Part shown: one piece after another, positions 63,543 to 64,000 of the stretch
Numbering within the stretch: the stretch's first letter is position 1
Layout: the number at the start of each line of letters is the position of its first letter
Origin: Lactobacillus ultunensis DSM 16047
Lineage (GTDB): Bacteria; Bacillota; Bacilli; Lactobacillales; Lactobacillaceae
Assembly: GCF_001436305.1 (NCBI RefSeq)
Contig: NZ_AZFO01000004.1
Coordinates: 1-64,000, forward strand
Direction of reading: 5' to 3'
DNA: 64,000 bases
Program-made: the position numbers and the translations under genes
The notes under the pieces: generated by a model
Seen by the model: the letters and a program-made list of their open reading frames with translations, nothing else
What the model was told of the DNA's origin: nothing
The model's database searches: none

Positions 63543-64000
63543 TTGCCACATTTTACGAAAGAACAAGAAAAAGCTATTAATGATCGAGGACATGATATAT
63601 TAGTTTCTGCATCAGCTGGGAGTGGTAAGACAACTGTGTTAGTTGAACGAGTATTAAGAGAAATTTTAGCTGGTACTCAAGTTAACGAACTATTAGTTGT
63701 TACTTTCACCAAAGCTGCTGCCGAAGAAATGAAAACCAGGATTAAAAATGCTTTGACTAAAGAATTAGCAAAACCAGGTGCAAATCGTAGATATTTGCGT
63801 GAGCAACTTAATCAAATCGATACTGCTAATATTTCAACTATTGACGCTTTTTGTCTTGAAGTTATTCATCGTTTTTACTATTCAGTTGACTTAGATCCTA
63901 GTTTTCAAATTTTAACTGATGAAACTCAGGCAGCTTTGTTGAAAGAACGTGCTTTGAGAGAAATTGAAGGAGAGCGCTTAACTGCTAAGGATTCTAGCTT
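63543..64000 (+). CDS. rexA: ATP-dependent helicase/nuclease subunit A (RexA/AddA), 5' part
   Basis: The frame from TTG 63543 runs out of the window. The visible part has FTKEQEKAI (Q motif) and Walker A VSASAGSGKTTVLVERVL, then LLVVTFTKAAAEEMKTRI (motif Ia), which mark a UvrD/AddA helicase. GGAGG lies 6-10 nt upstream. Partner of rexB. Confidence 0.94.
   Translation, partial: MPHFTKEQEKAINDRGHDILVSASAGSGKTTVLVERVLREILAGTQVNELLVVTFTKAAAEEMKTRIKNALTKELAKPGANRRYLREQLNQIDTANISTIDAFCLEVIHRFYYSVDLDPSFQILTDETQAALLKERALREIEGERLTAKDSS

Noticed and set aside
1-64000. CRISPR array, insertion sequence, prophage or tRNA/rRNA genes
   Set aside because: I saw no spaced direct repeats, transposase, integrase or phage structural genes, and no cloverleaf or rRNA-like stretches.

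Overview
The window is chromosomal DNA of a low-GC Gram-positive lactobacillus, most likely a member of the Lactobacillus acidophilus/helveticus/crispatus/gasseri complex. The evidence is an A/T-rich sequence (roughly 35-37% GC by eye), a secreted SLAP-type surface protein, RexAB-type recombination genes, the mevalonate route to isoprenoids, a glycyl T-box ahead of glyQS, PepT, and strong AGGAGG ribosome-binding sites. I see no rRNA or tRNA gene, insertion sequence, prophage or CRISPR array.

Layout. 0-7.2 kb: a PEP synthase gene broken by an ochre codon at its catalytic Cys-Gly-Gln site, a MupG-like muramyl glycosidase, a metA-cysK sulfur amino acid operon and cardiolipin synthase (the last four on the minus strand). 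7.3-10.1 kb: a small SLAP surface protein and a proton-pump-like P-type ATPase. 10.2-15 kb: a LysR regulator followed by an arginine deiminase operon (arcA, arcB, arcC) ending in an orphan citX; a good cre site precedes arcA. 15-19.8 kb is accessory: an Eis-like acetyltransferase, a 53-residue membrane peptide, a LysR effector domain with no DNA-binding domain, two secreted proteins (one behind a perfect cre), an ABM-fold protein and a 36-residue membrane peptide. 19.9-25 kb: the aspartate-to-threonine pathway as two divergent pairs (thrC-ask and hom-thrB) facing out from a palindromic promoter. 25-29.2 kb: an unknown protein, MsrA, YitT, an M23-family secreted protein and the PEP synthase regulatory kinase/phosphorylase.

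29.2-39.6 kb is conserved housekeeping: rpsU, yqeY, phoH, ybeY, era, recO, T-box glyQS, dnaG, rpoD. 39.6-45.8 kb: an MFS transporter, a short-chain dehydrogenase behind an operator-like dyad, a second M23 paralogue with a Nudix hydrolase, trmK, a Nif3-like protein and pepT. 46-49.7 kb: a YtrA-type GntR regulator, one ABC ATPase and three related permeases. 49.7-55.9 kb: rarA, a small protein, signal peptidase I, two unknown proteins, an RsmF-like rRNA methyltransferase and a HAD phosphatase. 56-60 kb: the lower mevalonate operon mvaK1-mvaD-mvaK2-fni. 60 kb to the end: rexB and the start of rexA, cut by the window edge.

Functional links: PEP synthase and its regulator both lie here, but only the regulator is intact. 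The arc genes make ATP and ammonia from arginine and appear to be under catabolite control. ask, hom, thrB and thrC supply most of the aspartate-to-threonine path (no asd here). MetA-like plus CysK suggest acetyl-ester-based cysteine or methionine synthesis. No wholly new defence or mobile system is evident. The most unusual items are the symmetric thr promoter, the pps nonsense codon, the P-type ATPase that lacks the proton-pump aspartate, the displaced metA start, and the acetyltransferase/membrane peptide/LysR-effector operon.
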